64,000 bases of DNA from Streptomyces sp. SDr-06 (GTDB lineage Bacteria > Actinomycetota > Actinomycetes > Streptomycetales > Streptomycetaceae). The stretch lies in assembly GCF_003324565.1 (NCBI RefSeq), contig NZ_QOLA01000010.1, positions 1-64,000 on the forward strand. Direction: 5' to 3'. A program made the translations under genes and the position numbers. The notes below the pieces were generated by a model. It made no database searches. It was not told where the DNA came from and saw only the letters and a program-made list of their open reading frames with translations. Shown piece after piece: positions 1-8,909 of the stretch; positions within the stretch are counted from its first letter, which is position 1, and each line of letters opens with the position of its first letter.

Positions 1-112
1 CGACGAGCGCGATCGCGTCCCGCTTGAACTCCTCGGTGTACCGCTTCGTGTACTTGCTTCCCACCTGGCGCTACTTCCTCTGGAACCTCAGGTCCCAGTC
101 TCCAGGTGTCCA
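1..112 (-). mobile_element. IS3-family insertion sequence, left edge only (transposase OrfA N-terminus plus terminal repeat)
   Basis: Read on the minus strand from a GTG at 62-64, the first codons give GSKYTKRYTEEFKRDAIAL, the typical N-terminus of IS3-family OrfA, the helix-turn-helix subunit of the two-part transposase. Outside it, the sequence read inward from position 112 begins TGGACACCTGGAGACTGGG, which looks like the terminal inverted repeat of such elements. The rest of the element lies off the window. Family assignment comes from recognised OrfA wording, not from a search. Confidence 0.8.
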
Positions 113-148
113 CGATCAAGGGGAAGGTTCACATCGGCGGGGACTGAC

Positions 149-1111
149 GTGTTGCGAGTCCACTGCACAACTGAGGATCTGCTCAGGGTGACCGTCGCCG
201 ACCGGCCGACGCCGCTGGTCGAACTCGGCCTGGCCTTCGAGATGTTGCAGCGCCGCGATGCGCACCCGGTCTTCAGCGCGTGGCGACGGCGCGTGGCCCG
301 AACCCTGCCGCGCCCGGCGCGGCCCCTCTTACAACTGGTCTTTCCGCTGGGCGCCGGGCCGCTGTTCCTGGACCCGCCCAGCCACGACCTTGAAGAAGGC
401 GTGGACCAGATCCTGTCAACACCCAAGTCCCAGGCCCGCACAGAGCTGCGCCGGATGTGCTCCATCGATCGCCCGCTGACACCCTGGGTGCGTGATCTCG
501 CCGACCGTGACCGGGAAGCCTGGCAGATCCTCGGGCAGGCTGTCCGCGCCGCCCACGCCGATCTCATCGCCGAGGCTTGGCCGCGTATCCGGGCGGGCTT
601 CCGCGCCGAAACGGCCTGGCGGTCCCGCGTCCTCGCCCAGCAGGGCTTGCATGTTGCCCTGACCGGTCTGGCTCCGAACATCCGCTGGCGCGGCACGATC
701 CTGGAGGCGCCCTTCCCCCGCGACCTCGACCTCACCCTGCGCGGACAGGGCATCGTCCTGCATCCTTCCCTGTTCTGGTCCGACCACCTTCTGGCAGCGC
801 CCCATCCCGACGGACGGCTGCTGCTGATCTACCCGGCCGTCACTCCCCTGCCACTCGACGACACCTCCACATCCGACGACCCGCTCACCGCGATCGTCGG
901 CACCACCCGAGCACAGGCCCTGCGCCTCCTCGTCCATCAGCACACCACCACCGGCCTCGCCCGCGAACTCGCCGTCAGCCCGGCTGCCGCCTCCATGCAG
1001 GCCAAGACCCTGCGCGAGGCGGGACTGATCGTCTCCCAGCGGGACGGCAAAGTCGTGTGGCACTGGTGCACACCCTTGGGCCTGGACCTCCTCGTCCACG
1101 GCAGCACATGA
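149..1111 (+). CDS. ArsR-like winged-helix transcriptional regulator
   Basis: A 320-residue protein with a GTG start. The C-terminal ~70 residues (about 245-315) read as a winged helix: a short helix, then LARELAVSPAAASMQAKTLR as the recognition region and GLIVSQRDGKVVWHW as the wing. The first ~230 residues resemble the uncharacterised N-terminal domain found on large Streptomyces ArsR-type regulators. No cysteine or histidine metal site is evident, so metal sensing should not be assumed. It begins 36 bp inside the edge of the IS3 element, so its native promoter may have been displaced. The target is unknown. Confidence 0.8.
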   Translation: MLRVHCTTEDLLRVTVADRPTPLVELGLAFEMLQRRDAHPVFSAWRRRVARTLPRPARPLLQLVFPLGAGPLFLDPPSHDLEEGVDQILSTPKSQARTELRRMCSIDRPLTPWVRDLADRDREAWQILGQAVRAAHADLIAEAWPRIRAGFRAETAWRSRVLAQQGLHVALTGLAPNIRWRGTILEAPFPRDLDLTLRGQGIVLHPSLFWSDHLLAAPHPDGRLLLIYPAVTPLPLDDTSTSDDPLTAIVGTTRAQALRLLVHQHTTTGLARELAVSPAAASMQAKTLREAGLIVSQRDGKVVWHWCTPLGLDLLVHGST

Positions 1112-1326
1112 ACGGGACCCGGGTGCGGCTGGAGGGAGGCGTGCTCCAAGCCTGCCTCGCGTGCCAGGCTCTCGGCCTATGACCCGGTAGGTTCCGCGTG
1201 GCCACCCAGCCCCAGCCCGACGGCGCGGGCACGGAGGGCTGTTGGAATGACCGGGAGGTGGCCGAGGTCGGTCAGGGAAATGGTTCGGCCGCGATTTCGT
1301 GAAAGCACAGATCTGGTCGGCCCCGG

Positions 1327-1506
1327 TCACGGTGTCCAACGAGCCACCGCCTGGTCTGCCACCGAGAAGTCGGTCCGGCAGTCCGGGCAGGCGGCACGGC
1401 CGAAGAGGTACGGAATGCCGTGCGCCAGGCTCTCCTGCCCGTCCACCATGGCCCGCGTGAACAACCTCCGCACCGGCTGCAGGGGCGACCTCTCCACCTC
1501 GCTCAC
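1327..1506 (-). CDS. possible small protein with a CPDC motif
   Basis: From a GTG at 1504-1506 a 59-residue reading frame uses mostly G or C in third positions, as real genes here do, and contains ACPDCRTDF, which could be half of a zinc ribbon. There is no clear ribosome binding site and the frame is open upstream, so it may be the 3' end of a lost gene. It lies back to back with the acetyltransferase remnant. Function is not recognised. Confidence 0.3.
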   Translation of the reverse strand: MSEVERSPLQPVRRLFTRAMVDGQESLAHGIPYLFGRAACPDCRTDFSVADQAVARWTP

Positions 1507-1561
1507 GTCGAGTCGGCCGTGGTCCAGCGCGCCGTACGGGCTGCTGTGTCCGACACGGGAA

Positions 1562-1762
1562 TGGGCGGATGCCGACCTGCCTGCCATGGTGGGGCTGTTC
1601 GACGAGCCCGAGATCGCCCGACGCTCGCCGCCGGCCTCCCCGTTCGGCCTGAACGCGGCCACCGCTTACCTGACAATGATCCGCCGCACCCGCGCTGCGG
1701 GAGAACGCCTGCACCTGGCCATCTCCATCGACGGCGGCACGCCGCTCGGCGAGGTCCGGCGG
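1562..1762 (+). pseudogene. GNAT N-acetyltransferase remnant
   Basis: About 67 codons read as the N-terminal portion of a RimJ/RimL-like acetyltransferase: ADLPAMVGLFDEPEIARR, then AATAYLTMIRRTRAAGERLH and LAISIDGGTPLGEV. The acetyl-CoA-binding half is missing and the frame continues into non-homologous sequence. No proper start is present. It is a scrap in a decayed stretch, directly before a helicase-domain remnant. Confidence 0.55.
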
Positions 1763-1923
1763 GAAGGTGGGATGTCCAGCTCCTCGTGGTCCCGTGTCCG
1801 CCACCGGGGAAATCCCTGGGTCCACCCACGCCGGCCCCACGGGTGGGTTCCTGGCGTGTCGGGCCGCGGAGTCGCAGGAGGGTGGATACTCCCGGCACGG
1901 CCCTCATCGGGACCGCCGCGAAC

Positions 1924-2070
1924 AGCACGGTCGTGGAGATCGCGGTGGACGGCGAGGCGGAGTCGGTACCGCTGAAGCTGGGCGTGTGGCTCTCGAACAC
2001 CAAGGCCAGGCGCGACAAGCTCACCGTAGAACAGCCAGACGCGCTGCGGACGCTGGGCATGGCGTGGGCG
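1924..2070 (+). pseudogene. helicase-associated (HA) domain remnant
   Basis: About 49 codons read as the repeat found at the C-terminus of large Streptomyces DEAD/DEAH helicase-like proteins: LGVWLSNTKARRDKLTVEQ, then LRTLGMAWA. Nothing of the helicase core remains. Related scraps occur at 12330-12449 and at 50372-50490 (minus strand). Such helicase-like genes are common near Streptomyces chromosome ends. Confidence 0.6.
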
Positions 2071-2342
2071 TGGCACAGTCCGCGGCCGGTCGTTGCACCT
2101 GACGGTCAAGCGAGGTGCACCAAGACCCCGGGAGGTCATGGCTGATTCCCGAGGTCCCATGCGTGGGGACAACATCCTGGTGCAACAGCGATCCTCAGTA
2201 GTCACCCCGGGTCAGGCGCGCAACACGGCTCGGTGTTGCCGGGTGCCCGCAGGGGCCGGCTACCAGCGGTACGGGATGGTGACCCGGGCCCCCGGCCTCG
2301 ACCAGGCGCTGCGCCGGTGCCTGTGGCCGGGACGTGGGGCGT

Positions 2343-2627
2343 TCAGCTGAGGTAGTGCACCCGCCCTGGTACGGACGGGTCGTAGCTGGCGATCGACTCA
2401 AGAACCAGGGCGGCGAACGCCACCCACTCCTCCTGCGGGGACCACGCCTCCCCGTCATCGGCCTGAACGTAGAACGGACTGGGTGCCCAGGCCAACAGAA
2501 GGTGATCCTCCGTCACCTCATGGATCCAGCCGAGGAACTCCCTGCCGTCAACGAGGGCGAAGCCCACCTTGTCAGCCCGTTCAGAGCAGCCGCACAAGTA
2601 GTCGTAGAGCGACTGATCTTCGAGCAT
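2343..2627 (-). CDS. small hypothetical protein
   Basis: A 94-residue acidic protein starting MLEDQSLYDYLCGCSERADK and containing FALVDGREFLGWIHEVTEDH and EEWVAFAALVLESIASYD, which reads like a compact alpha/beta fold. An upstream in-frame ATG at 2705 would add 26 residues of poorer composition, so the inner ATG is preferred. No signal peptide or membrane segment is visible. The composition is convincingly coding, but I do not recognise the family. Confidence 0.6.
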   Translation of the reverse strand: MLEDQSLYDYLCGCSERADKVGFALVDGREFLGWIHEVTEDHLLLAWAPSPFYVQADDGEAWSPQEEWVAFAALVLESIASYDPSVPGRVHYLS

Positions 2628-3076
2628 TTGACGAGCGTAGCGGTGCTGATCCGGGAGCCCCTGCGCGCAGTCCGTCCGTGCGGCCCTGCAACCAGTCCGG
2701 CACACAAGTCACGGCGGACAAGTAGGGCGCGAAGCCGTCCTGCTACCGGGGATGTGAGGGACTCCCGCCGCTGTTGGAGGCGGCCCCCGCCGCGCAAGAC
2801 CCCGCCCCCCCATGGTCTGTCCACGGCTGTGCCCCGACCTGCCCCCCTAGGCTGTTATGTCGGCGCACCGGTCCACCAAGCGGGCCTCAATGCCCGCAAG
2901 ACCGTGCCTTCCCTTCACGATTGCGGCCGGTGCCACGAGACCGGAGGCGCACAACTCGAATGCACGGCACGGCACGCCCACCGATCAACAGACAGGTCGA
3001 GAGATCTGCTGACCGCCGAGGTGGTGGGCTCAAGCCGAGAGCGTGCACAGCGTCGTACGGATCGACGAAGGGGGCG
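2628..3076. other. 449-bp stretch without a recognisable gene
   Basis: Between the small hypothetical gene and the acetyltransferase I see no supported coding region. The only notable element is the first copy of a 73-bp dispersed repeat at 2876-2948. Confidence 0.5.
2876..2948. repeat. 73-bp dispersed repeat, copy 1
   Basis: By eye this stretch matches 14558-14630 at 65 of 73 positions with no gaps and in the same orientation. Both copies contain a conserved 6-bp hairpin (GCGGGC, 6-nt loop, GCCCGC) and both lie outside genes. The conservation of the hairpin while flanks diverge suggests a small mobile or structured element rather than a gene fragment. Confidence 0.6.
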
Positions 3077-3604
3077 TCAGAGCTGCCGCATGGCAAACAG
3101 TGTGGTCCCGTACACCGGGTCCACTTCCTCCCGCTCGGTCTCGGTGAACCCGACCTTGGCCAGCACACGGCGAGAGGCGGTGTTCCAGTCCCAGACGGTG
3201 GCCCACACACGTGTGTACCCACACGATCTCGCCCAGTCCAGAACCGCCAACGAGGCCTCGGTCGCATACCCCTGACACCAGACACGACGGAGCAGCTCGA
3301 AGGCCAGTTCCGGTTCCCCTGCCGCCCCTCGCTCGCTGTCGACCAGCCCGCAGTAGCCAATGACATCGCCAAAGGCCTTCCGCTCGACCGCCAGCAACCC
3401 GCGCGACCGGTGGGTGCGAATCGAATCCTCGAGCTCGGCCACCGTGGGATGTCCGTCCGCGTCGATCCGGCGGTGCAGCGGCACCCGCGGATCACGCTCG
3501 GTCCACAGCTCACGCTGGACAGCAGCCTCGGCCACCCGCCATGGCCTTAGCACCAGACGACTCGTCTCCAGTACGACCTCACTGCCCCGCGCGCCATCTG
3601 CCAT
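3077..3604 (-). CDS. GNAT-family N-acetyltransferase (RimJ/RimL-like)
   Basis: A 175-residue single-domain acetyltransferase. It opens with LETSRLVLRPWR, the usual first strand of this subfamily, followed by GDVIGYCGLVDSERG, AFELLRRVWCQGYATEAS (the acetyl-CoA pyrophosphate-binding turn) and NTASRRVLAKVGFTETER. The start at ATG 3604 gives the normal family length; the frame stays open far upstream, but that part is not homologous. It should transfer acetyl from acetyl-CoA to an amine; the substrate cannot be told. It stands alone. Confidence 0.85.
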   Translation of the reverse strand: MADGARGSEVVLETSRLVLRPWRVAEAAVQRELWTERDPRVPLHRRIDADGHPTVAELEDSIRTHRSRGLLAVERKAFGDVIGYCGLVDSERGAAGEPELAFELLRRVWCQGYATEASLAVLDWARSCGYTRVWATVWDWNTASRRVLAKVGFTETEREEVDPVYGTTLFAMRQL

Positions 3605-3864
3605 GCAAGCAACCGTCTCACGGACCGAGTACCGTCCACGCGGCAGGTCAACACGGTGGTGACGCACGCTCAACGAGAGCGCACGGTCCCAGCCGGTCCC
3701 GGCCACAGCAGCCACAAGGCCCCTCAGCCGTCGGCCACACCACCTGACCTGCGTGCTTAACCATCGCTGAGACGAAATGCGGCCCATCAGGAGCGGGTGA
3801 AAGTCACTCACCTTCGGCGCGACGGAACAGAACGATAGGTGGCCTGGACGGACAACTCCGATGC

Positions 3865-4137
3865 TCAGCTTTCCCTCTCGATACCGAGGGCTGGCTCCGG
3901 AGGGCCAGGATGCGACATGTGGACGGCGCGGTCCGGCTGGTGCGCTTTCTGCCACTTGCAGGTGATTACCCCGAAGTTGATAAGAGCCTCCGAGGAGACG
4001 GGGCGAACCGCCGCATTCACGTCTCCGCGTTGCCCGCGCGGGCTCGGGGGTTCGCCCTCGACGACGAGTTCGACGAGGGCGGTCACGATGTCCGCGCTGC
4101 CAGGACCGCTGTCGGCGGCCTCGACGCGGTCCTGCAC
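3865..4137 (-). CDS. possible hypothetical protein next to the IS110 element
   Basis: A 90-residue frame beginning MQDRVEAADSGPGSADIVTA has gene-like codon choice in its first ~70 residues, then ends in a proline-rich tail. A competing plus-strand frame overlaps it, so the call is weak. It abuts the IS110 element and could be the remnant of a gene that was cut there. No family is recognised. Confidence 0.25.
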   Translation of the reverse strand: MQDRVEAADSGPGSADIVTALVELVVEGEPPSPRGQRGDVNAAVRPVSSEALINFGVITCKWQKAHQPDRAVHMSHPGPPEPALGIERES

Positions 4138-4234
4138 GGCGGACCAACGCGTACGGCTCTGGAAAAGGCCTTCGCAGAGCTTCTGGCACGGTCTTGCCCC
4201 GGCCGCTCGGCGGGGGGTGCCTCTATGTCTTTCG

Positions 4235-5437
4235 TCAAGCGAGGCGGGATGTTCGGTGTTCGTAGAAGGTGCCGTCGCGGAGCATCGCGAAGAGCACGCT
4301 GATGCGGTGCCGGGCGAGGCGGAGAAGGGCCTGTGTGTGGGTCTTTCCTCTGGCTCGGCACTTGTCGTAGTAGGTGCGGGAGGCGGGATCGTGCAGGGCC
4401 GCGAACGCGGACAGGAACATGGCTCTCTTGAGCTGCCGGTTGCCTCCTCGTGGTGCGTGTTCGCCGTGGATCGAGGTTCCCGAGGACTTCGTCGTCGGGG
4501 CGAGGCCGGCGTAGGAGGCGAGGTGGGCTGCGCTGGGGAAGCTGGTGCCGTCGCCGACGGTGACCAGCAGGATTGCCGCGGTCCTGACCGCGACCCCAGG
4601 AATCGAGGTCAGGACCGGCGAAAGAGGGTGCTCCTCCAGCAGCTCGTTGATCTGGGCTTCCAGGGCCCGCCATTGGTCGTGGACGGCTCCCAGCGAGCGG
4701 GCCAGCGAGGGGACGACGATGTCCAGCGTGCCGGTGCCCGGGACGACGACGGTCTGCTCGTCGAGTGCGTCGAAGACCTCGTCGATGAGCCGCTTCGCCA
4801 TCCGGGGTGCCCTGGGCCGGATCACTTCCACGAGTCTGTGGCGGCCCGCTTTCCGCAGGGCGGCCGGGGATCCGTAACGTTCCAGCAGCCAGGTGACGGC
4901 CGGGTGGTCGAGGCGGGGGCCCAGAACGCGCTCCAGGCTGGGGTGGAACTGCGTGAGCAGGCCGCGTATGCGGTTGCTGGTGCGGGTGGCCTCGGCGGCG
5001 AGGTCCTGGTCGAAGCCGACCAGGACGGTCAGCTCGGCGGTGATCTCGTCCGAGAGTTCCAGCGAGCGCAGGGTGTGGGGCATGGTGCGGGCGGCGTCCG
5101 CGATGACCGCGGCGTCTTTTGCGTCGGTCTTCGCCTCGCCGGGATAGAGATCGGCGATGCGTCGCATGGCGAGTCCGGGCAGGTAGGCGACTTTGCAGCC
5201 CGCGTCGCGGGCGACGGTCAGCGGGAGGGCGCCGATCGAGGCGGGCTGGTCCACGATCAGCAGGACGGTGCCGAACTTCGCGGTGAGCTTGTCGAATACC
5301 GCTCTGAGCTTCGGTTCGCTGTTGGGCAGCGGCTTGTCGAAGACCTTCTTGCCGGCCGGGGTCAGTCCGTGGCCGTGGTGAGCGGTCTTGCCGACGTCCA
5401 GGGCCAAGAAGACGTCCACGTCGCTGGTGTCGAACAT
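4235..5437 (-). CDS. IS110-family transposase (intact)
   Basis: A 400-residue DEDD transposase of full family length. The N-terminal RuvC-like domain starts VDVFLALDVGKTAHHGH, with the first catalytic Asp, and contains AKTDAKDAAVIADAARTM with further acidic residues. The C-terminal Transposase_20 part has SIPGVAVRTAAILL and SYAGLAPTTKSSGTS, carrying the conserved serine. The start at 5437 matches the family; an open frame extends upstream without homology. IS110 elements have no clear terminal repeats, so ends are uncertain (roughly 4.14-5.7 kb). It lies directly upstream of the truncated terpene synthase and probably cut it. Confidence 0.92.
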   Translation of the reverse strand: MFDTSDVDVFLALDVGKTAHHGHGLTPAGKKVFDKPLPNSEPKLRAVFDKLTAKFGTVLLIVDQPASIGALPLTVARDAGCKVAYLPGLAMRRIADLYPGEAKTDAKDAAVIADAARTMPHTLRSLELSDEITAELTVLVGFDQDLAAEATRTSNRIRGLLTQFHPSLERVLGPRLDHPAVTWLLERYGSPAALRKAGRHRLVEVIRPRAPRMAKRLIDEVFDALDEQTVVVPGTGTLDIVVPSLARSLGAVHDQWRALEAQINELLEEHPLSPVLTSIPGVAVRTAAILLVTVGDGTSFPSAAHLASYAGLAPTTKSSGTSIHGEHAPRGGNRQLKRAMFLSAFAALHDPASRTYYDKCRARGKTHTQALLRLARHRISVLFAMLRDGTFYEHRTSRLA

Positions 5438-5712
5438 CGTGCTGTCAACTCCCTTGGTGCGGCTGGCCTGGGCGTCGGTGTCGTACTCGCGCATCCACGT
5501 TATGCAGACCTGCCGCCCGTGAAACTGCCCGGCCTTGCGCCGGGACCAGGCGGTGGCCGGACCTCTGATCAGCGTCTCCGACAACACCTCTCGGGCCCGG
5601 TGAACACCACCCCCCAGGTCATCGGCTTCGACAGGGGGCAACAGCCATGCCGGGCCCGGAGGCCAGCAGTCCTCTTGCAGGACCGCGAAGAAGATAACGG
5701 GGATCCATCAGT

Positions 5713-6257
5713 TCCGGTACGGGCTGCGCCGGTACGCGTGGACCCTGTACTCACAGACCGCGTGCGGACCGTGACGCCGGCCGGGTGCCGACCGTCGCGG
5801 AGTTCGTCGACCTGCGCCGCGACGCGATCGCGATGAACCTCTACTTCGACCTGTACGAGATCGACGCCGGCATCGACATCCCCCAGCCGGACCGACACCT
5901 GTCGGCCTACCGGGAACTGCGCAATGCGGCGAGTGACTGCATCTGGTTCCACAACGACATCGGTTCACTGGAGAAGGAGGTGGCCGTCGGGGACCTCCAC
6001 AACGCCGTCTACATCCTGCACATCCGCGAGGACAAACCACTGCAGGAAGCAGTCGACGCCTCCAACGTCCTGCTGGGCGAACACGTGAACCGGATCCTGG
6101 TCGCGAGGACGAACTGACCCGCCTGAGCGACAACCCGCCGCACGCCGGACAGGCCCGCATCGCGTTGCAGCGGTGCGCACGCGACTACCGTCGCATCGTC
6201 CGCGGTGACTTCGACTACCACGGCCAGGTCCGCCGCTACACCGGCGCCGGGTCCTGA
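5713..6257 (+). pseudogene. class I terpene synthase, truncated and frameshifted
   Basis: This is the C-terminal half of a bacterial sesquiterpene-type cyclase. The sequence WFHNDIGSLEKE contains the metal-binding NSE triad pattern (N-D-x-x-S-x-x-x-E), preceded by VAEFVDLRRDAIAMNLYFD and followed by a terminal ARDYRRIVRGDFDYHGQ helix. The reading frame changes near 5770 and again near 6100. The N-terminal half with the DDxxD motif is absent, replaced by the adjacent IS110 element. It can no longer make a functional cyclase. The product of the ancestor cannot be inferred. Confidence 0.8.
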
Positions 6258-6304
6258 CCCGCCCTGCCTCAGACGGCCGACGAAGCGTCACCCGCCGCTA
6301 CCGG

Positions 6305-6788
6305 GTGCTCGCGGACCTCAAGACCGTGACGCCCCTGGCCACGCTCCTCGGACTCAACCAGTCCCAGATCGACGAATACAACCGGAACGCCCCCGACCAA
6401 GCCCACCGGCCCTTCCGGTCCTCGCAGCATGCCATGGGATGGGGCCTGCTGGTGATCGTGGGCTGCTTCGCCGCCAGCCTGTACGTCGCCAACGGCCAGA
6501 CCAAGGGCTTCGTCGCCGCCATCGCGGGCGTCGCTGCGGCGCTCTCCGCCTTCCTCAACCGCACCCACCCGCACATGTATGGGCAGACCGAGCCGGCTCA
6601 ACCGCTACTTCGAGCAGCCGGTCCTGACTGGCTACTACCCGACCGCGGAGCGCCTGGCCCAAGACCCGGGCGAGGATCCCGAGAGCGAGAGGCGCCGTCG
6701 CATCATCGACCAGGTCCTGGAAGCCAGTGCGCGGATGAACAACGGTGCCTCCGGAGAAGAGCAGCCGTCACCGTCCAAGCCGAAGTAG
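6305..6788 (+). pseudogene. two-helix membrane protein (TRADD-N-associated membrane domain type), frameshifted
   Basis: The first part reads as a cytoplasmic segment followed by two hydrophobic helices (GWGLLVIVGCFAASLYVA and FVAAIAGVAAALSAFL) ending NRTHPHMYGQTE. About position 6590 the homologous frame shifts, continuing LNRYFEQPVLTGYYPTAERLA and a charged tail ending at 6788. That layout matches actinobacterial TRADD-N-associated membrane-domain proteins as I remember them, which are often linked with signalling or conflict genes. The N-terminus is also missing, because the frame is open upstream of the GTG at 6305. A one-base error or real decay would both fit. Confidence 0.55.
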
Positions 6789-6922
6789 AAGAAGAAGCGC
6801 ACCGGGCGGAGTGAACGTGACTGTGAGGGTGCCGTCCGTTAGGTCATGGGTTCGCAGTACGGCCCACTGGCCTTCGTGGACCGCACCAGCGATATTCACC
6901 CGGATTCGCTCAACCGGGCTGC

Positions 6923-7477
6923 TCAGCTTCTGCGGTCGCGCAGGCTGTACCCGCCGTTGACGATCTTGGCGTCGGCTGCGGGTGCCATGCACTGGGTGAG
7001 CAGTGGCTCGCCTTTTTTGGTAGCCCCGGAGAGCCCGATACGGGCCTCTCCCTTCTTCGGGACGTAGAAACTCACGCCCATGCGGGTGTGGGGTTCCAGC
7101 ATGGTGAGCCAGGGGTGGCCGGGGCTGGTGCGCACCAGGCGGCCGGTGACGGTGGCGGTGGGGCCGCCGGTGGTGAGGCAGTCGACCGTGAACTCGCCCC
7201 AGTACAGCTTGCCGTCCTGGGCGTGTGAGATGCGGAAGGTGCCCCAGGAGCGCTGGGGCATGCCGCCCGCGGTGTACGCGGAGTGCGCGTCGACGGAGAC
7301 CCGTACCTCCTGGTCCGGGACCGGGTAGTCCATGCGCCCGTCACCCTTGAGCGAGGAGACCATGACGGTCCCCTGCGCAGGCGGCGGGGCCGGGGCGGGC
7401 GCCGCGACTGCAGCGGGCGCCGCGACGGCAACCACCACGGCCAAAAGGGCGGTGGCGCGCAGGGTCCTGTTGAACAT
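6923..7477 (-). CDS. secreted hypothetical protein
   Basis: A 184-residue protein with a clear Sec signal peptide: MFNRTLRA, a hydrophobic alanine/valine core and an AVAA-APAP cleavage zone. The mature part has GTVMVSSLKGDGRMDYPVP and WGTFRISHAQDGKLYWGEF and looks like a small beta-rich exported domain with two cysteines (DCLTT and TQCMAP) that may pair. The internal ATG at 7477 is chosen because it puts the signal peptide at the N-terminus. The family is not recognised. Confidence 0.75.
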   Translation of the reverse strand: MFNRTLRATALLAVVVAVAAPAAVAAPAPAPPPAQGTVMVSSLKGDGRMDYPVPDQEVRVSVDAHSAYTAGGMPQRSWGTFRISHAQDGKLYWGEFTVDCLTTGGPTATVTGRLVRTSPGHPWLTMLEPHTRMGVSFYVPKKGEARIGLSGATKKGEPLLTQCMAPAADAKIVNGGYSLRDRRS

Positions 7478-8079
7478 GCCGAACTCCGATCGGAAAGCAC
7501 TGGGACACCCCCGATCATCATCAACACCGCCACCCGCGGGCATCGTTCGCCGGTAGCGTCCGTCTCCACCCCACGGCGGAGCCAGAGCCGCGCGTCGTCA
7601 AGCTCAGGCCCCTCCGCACCGCGGCGCAAGGACGCCTGCCCTGGGGCTTCCCCGACACAGCCGCCGCCGCGACCGGGCCATCCCCGTGCCGTCGGCGGAG
7701 GGCGCACGGCGGGCCCCGGCGCACCCTCGTCTCGGCGGAAGGACGCCCCGGCCGCAGGCGTGGGCCCCCAACCCCTGCGCCCCCGGCCCGGAACCCGACA
7801 GATGGCCCAGCCCCAGGACGGGACTCTTTTCCACTGGTGCCGCTGGTAATGCTCAGCCGTCCGGCAGATGGATCCGGCGCGGCCGCTCCATGACCCTTCA
7901 CATGACCGCCGACGCGACGCCTGATCGCCCTTTCACGTGCTGCTCAGTTCACGCTCTACACGCCCGAGATCCTGCGCGGCTGCCGCATCCAAGGCGACGG
8001 TGTCCACCACTCCATGCTCGGCCTCGCCCAGCTGCACCATGTCGTCCGCGCCGGTGAGGACCAGGAGGGAGGTGCCTGG
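7478..8079. other. 602-bp stretch with one possible gene scrap
   Basis: Most of this holds nothing I can support. From about 7945 to 8070 a plus-strand frame reads FTLYTPEILRGCRIQGDGVH and continues in gene-like codons, but it has no start and no family that I recognise; it may be the leftover end of a deleted gene. Confidence 0.4.
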
Positions 8080-8496
8080 TCAGCCAGGCTTTGTCAGCCC
8101 ACCCAGGGGAGTTCGGCGTGGCGAGAGTCTGCGACAGCTGATCCGCCAGCCGTCAGGGGTGCGCACGACGGTGTCGTCGTAGGAGACGGAACCGCAGGAG
8201 CCGTCCGCTTTGATACCCAGCCCCTTGGAACGGACCTGCACCCGGCCGTCCGCCCATGCGGTTACGACGACGTTGGTGACGTGGTGCGCGACCGGGTTGG
8301 CCGCTCCCAGCGCCCATGCCGCTTCCCGGATGGCTGCCACCCCGGACAGTGGCTCCTGGCCGAAGTCGGTGAGGTCGTAGACCACATCAGCGGTGAACAA
8401 CTCCTCCAACCGATCAAGGCTTCCGTCGTCAACAAGATGACCATGCAACGAGACCAGTTCGATGATGACCAAGCGATCTTCAAGAGCGAGCGACAC
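8080..8496 (-). CDS. SnoaL-like / NTF2-fold protein
   Basis: From a GTG at 8496 the protein is 138 residues, the usual size of a single cone-shaped NTF2-like domain. It begins VSLALEDRLVIIELVSLHGH, the characteristic first helix of SnoaL_4 proteins, followed by SLDRLEELFTADVVYDLTDF, VAHHVTNVVVTAW and YDDTVVRTPDGWRISCRRL. Such domains act as small-molecule isomerases, hydrolases or binding proteins; the substrate here is unknown. A longer frame to 8574 lacks family similarity at its N-terminus. Confidence 0.75.
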   Translation of the reverse strand: MSLALEDRLVIIELVSLHGHLVDDGSLDRLEELFTADVVYDLTDFGQEPLSGVAAIREAAWALGAANPVAHHVTNVVVTAWADGRVQVRSKGLGIKADGSCGSVSYDDTVVRTPDGWRISCRRLSPRRTPLGGLTKPG

Positions 8497-8909
8497 ACGT
8501 GTCCTCTCCGGCCCGGCGTGGAAAACGCCAAGCCGAGCATCGATGCAATGTCGGCACGACGCCACACCGCTCAACGCGCTCGGGCGCGTCCGGCAACAGC
8601 AGGGCCGTGAACGTCGTGATCGTCCCTTACCGGCGCTCAGCCTGCCACAGACTTCTCCCCTTGCGCCCTGCCACCGTCAGCTGAAGCACGGCTTACCGGA
8701 CAGCCCTGGAGCTACCGAGCCCACACGCACTCAGAACGTCGGGGCGCCTCATTCTTCCGGTGCTCCACTTCGGGCGCTGGGCTGGGATGCCGGGACGGTC
8801 CCGTGATGGGTCCGTGGACGTATCAGGGTGCTGGTCACAGCGTTGGGACGTCCCGGGGCACGGGGAGGGGCGCGGGACGGTTGAGCAGTCTGGCCGCGGC
8901 GGGTCAGTC
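8497..8909. other. 413-bp stretch without a recognisable gene
   Basis: No coding frame with plausible composition or similarity is seen on either strand. It must hold the promoter of the SnoaL-like gene, but no convincing box stands out. Confidence 0.4.

Noticed and set aside
416..1840. A 474-residue minus-strand open frame
   Set aside because: It runs antisense to the ArsR-like gene and shows only arginine/glycine/proline-rich composition typical of GC-rich shadow frames; no domain is recognisable.
3839..5836. A 665-residue plus-strand open frame
   Set aside because: It is the antisense shadow of the IS110 transposase, with no similarity of its own.
6923..7543. Upstream start of the secreted protein at 7543
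   Set aside because: It would bury the signal peptide behind 22 polar residues; the ATG at 7477 is consistent with export.
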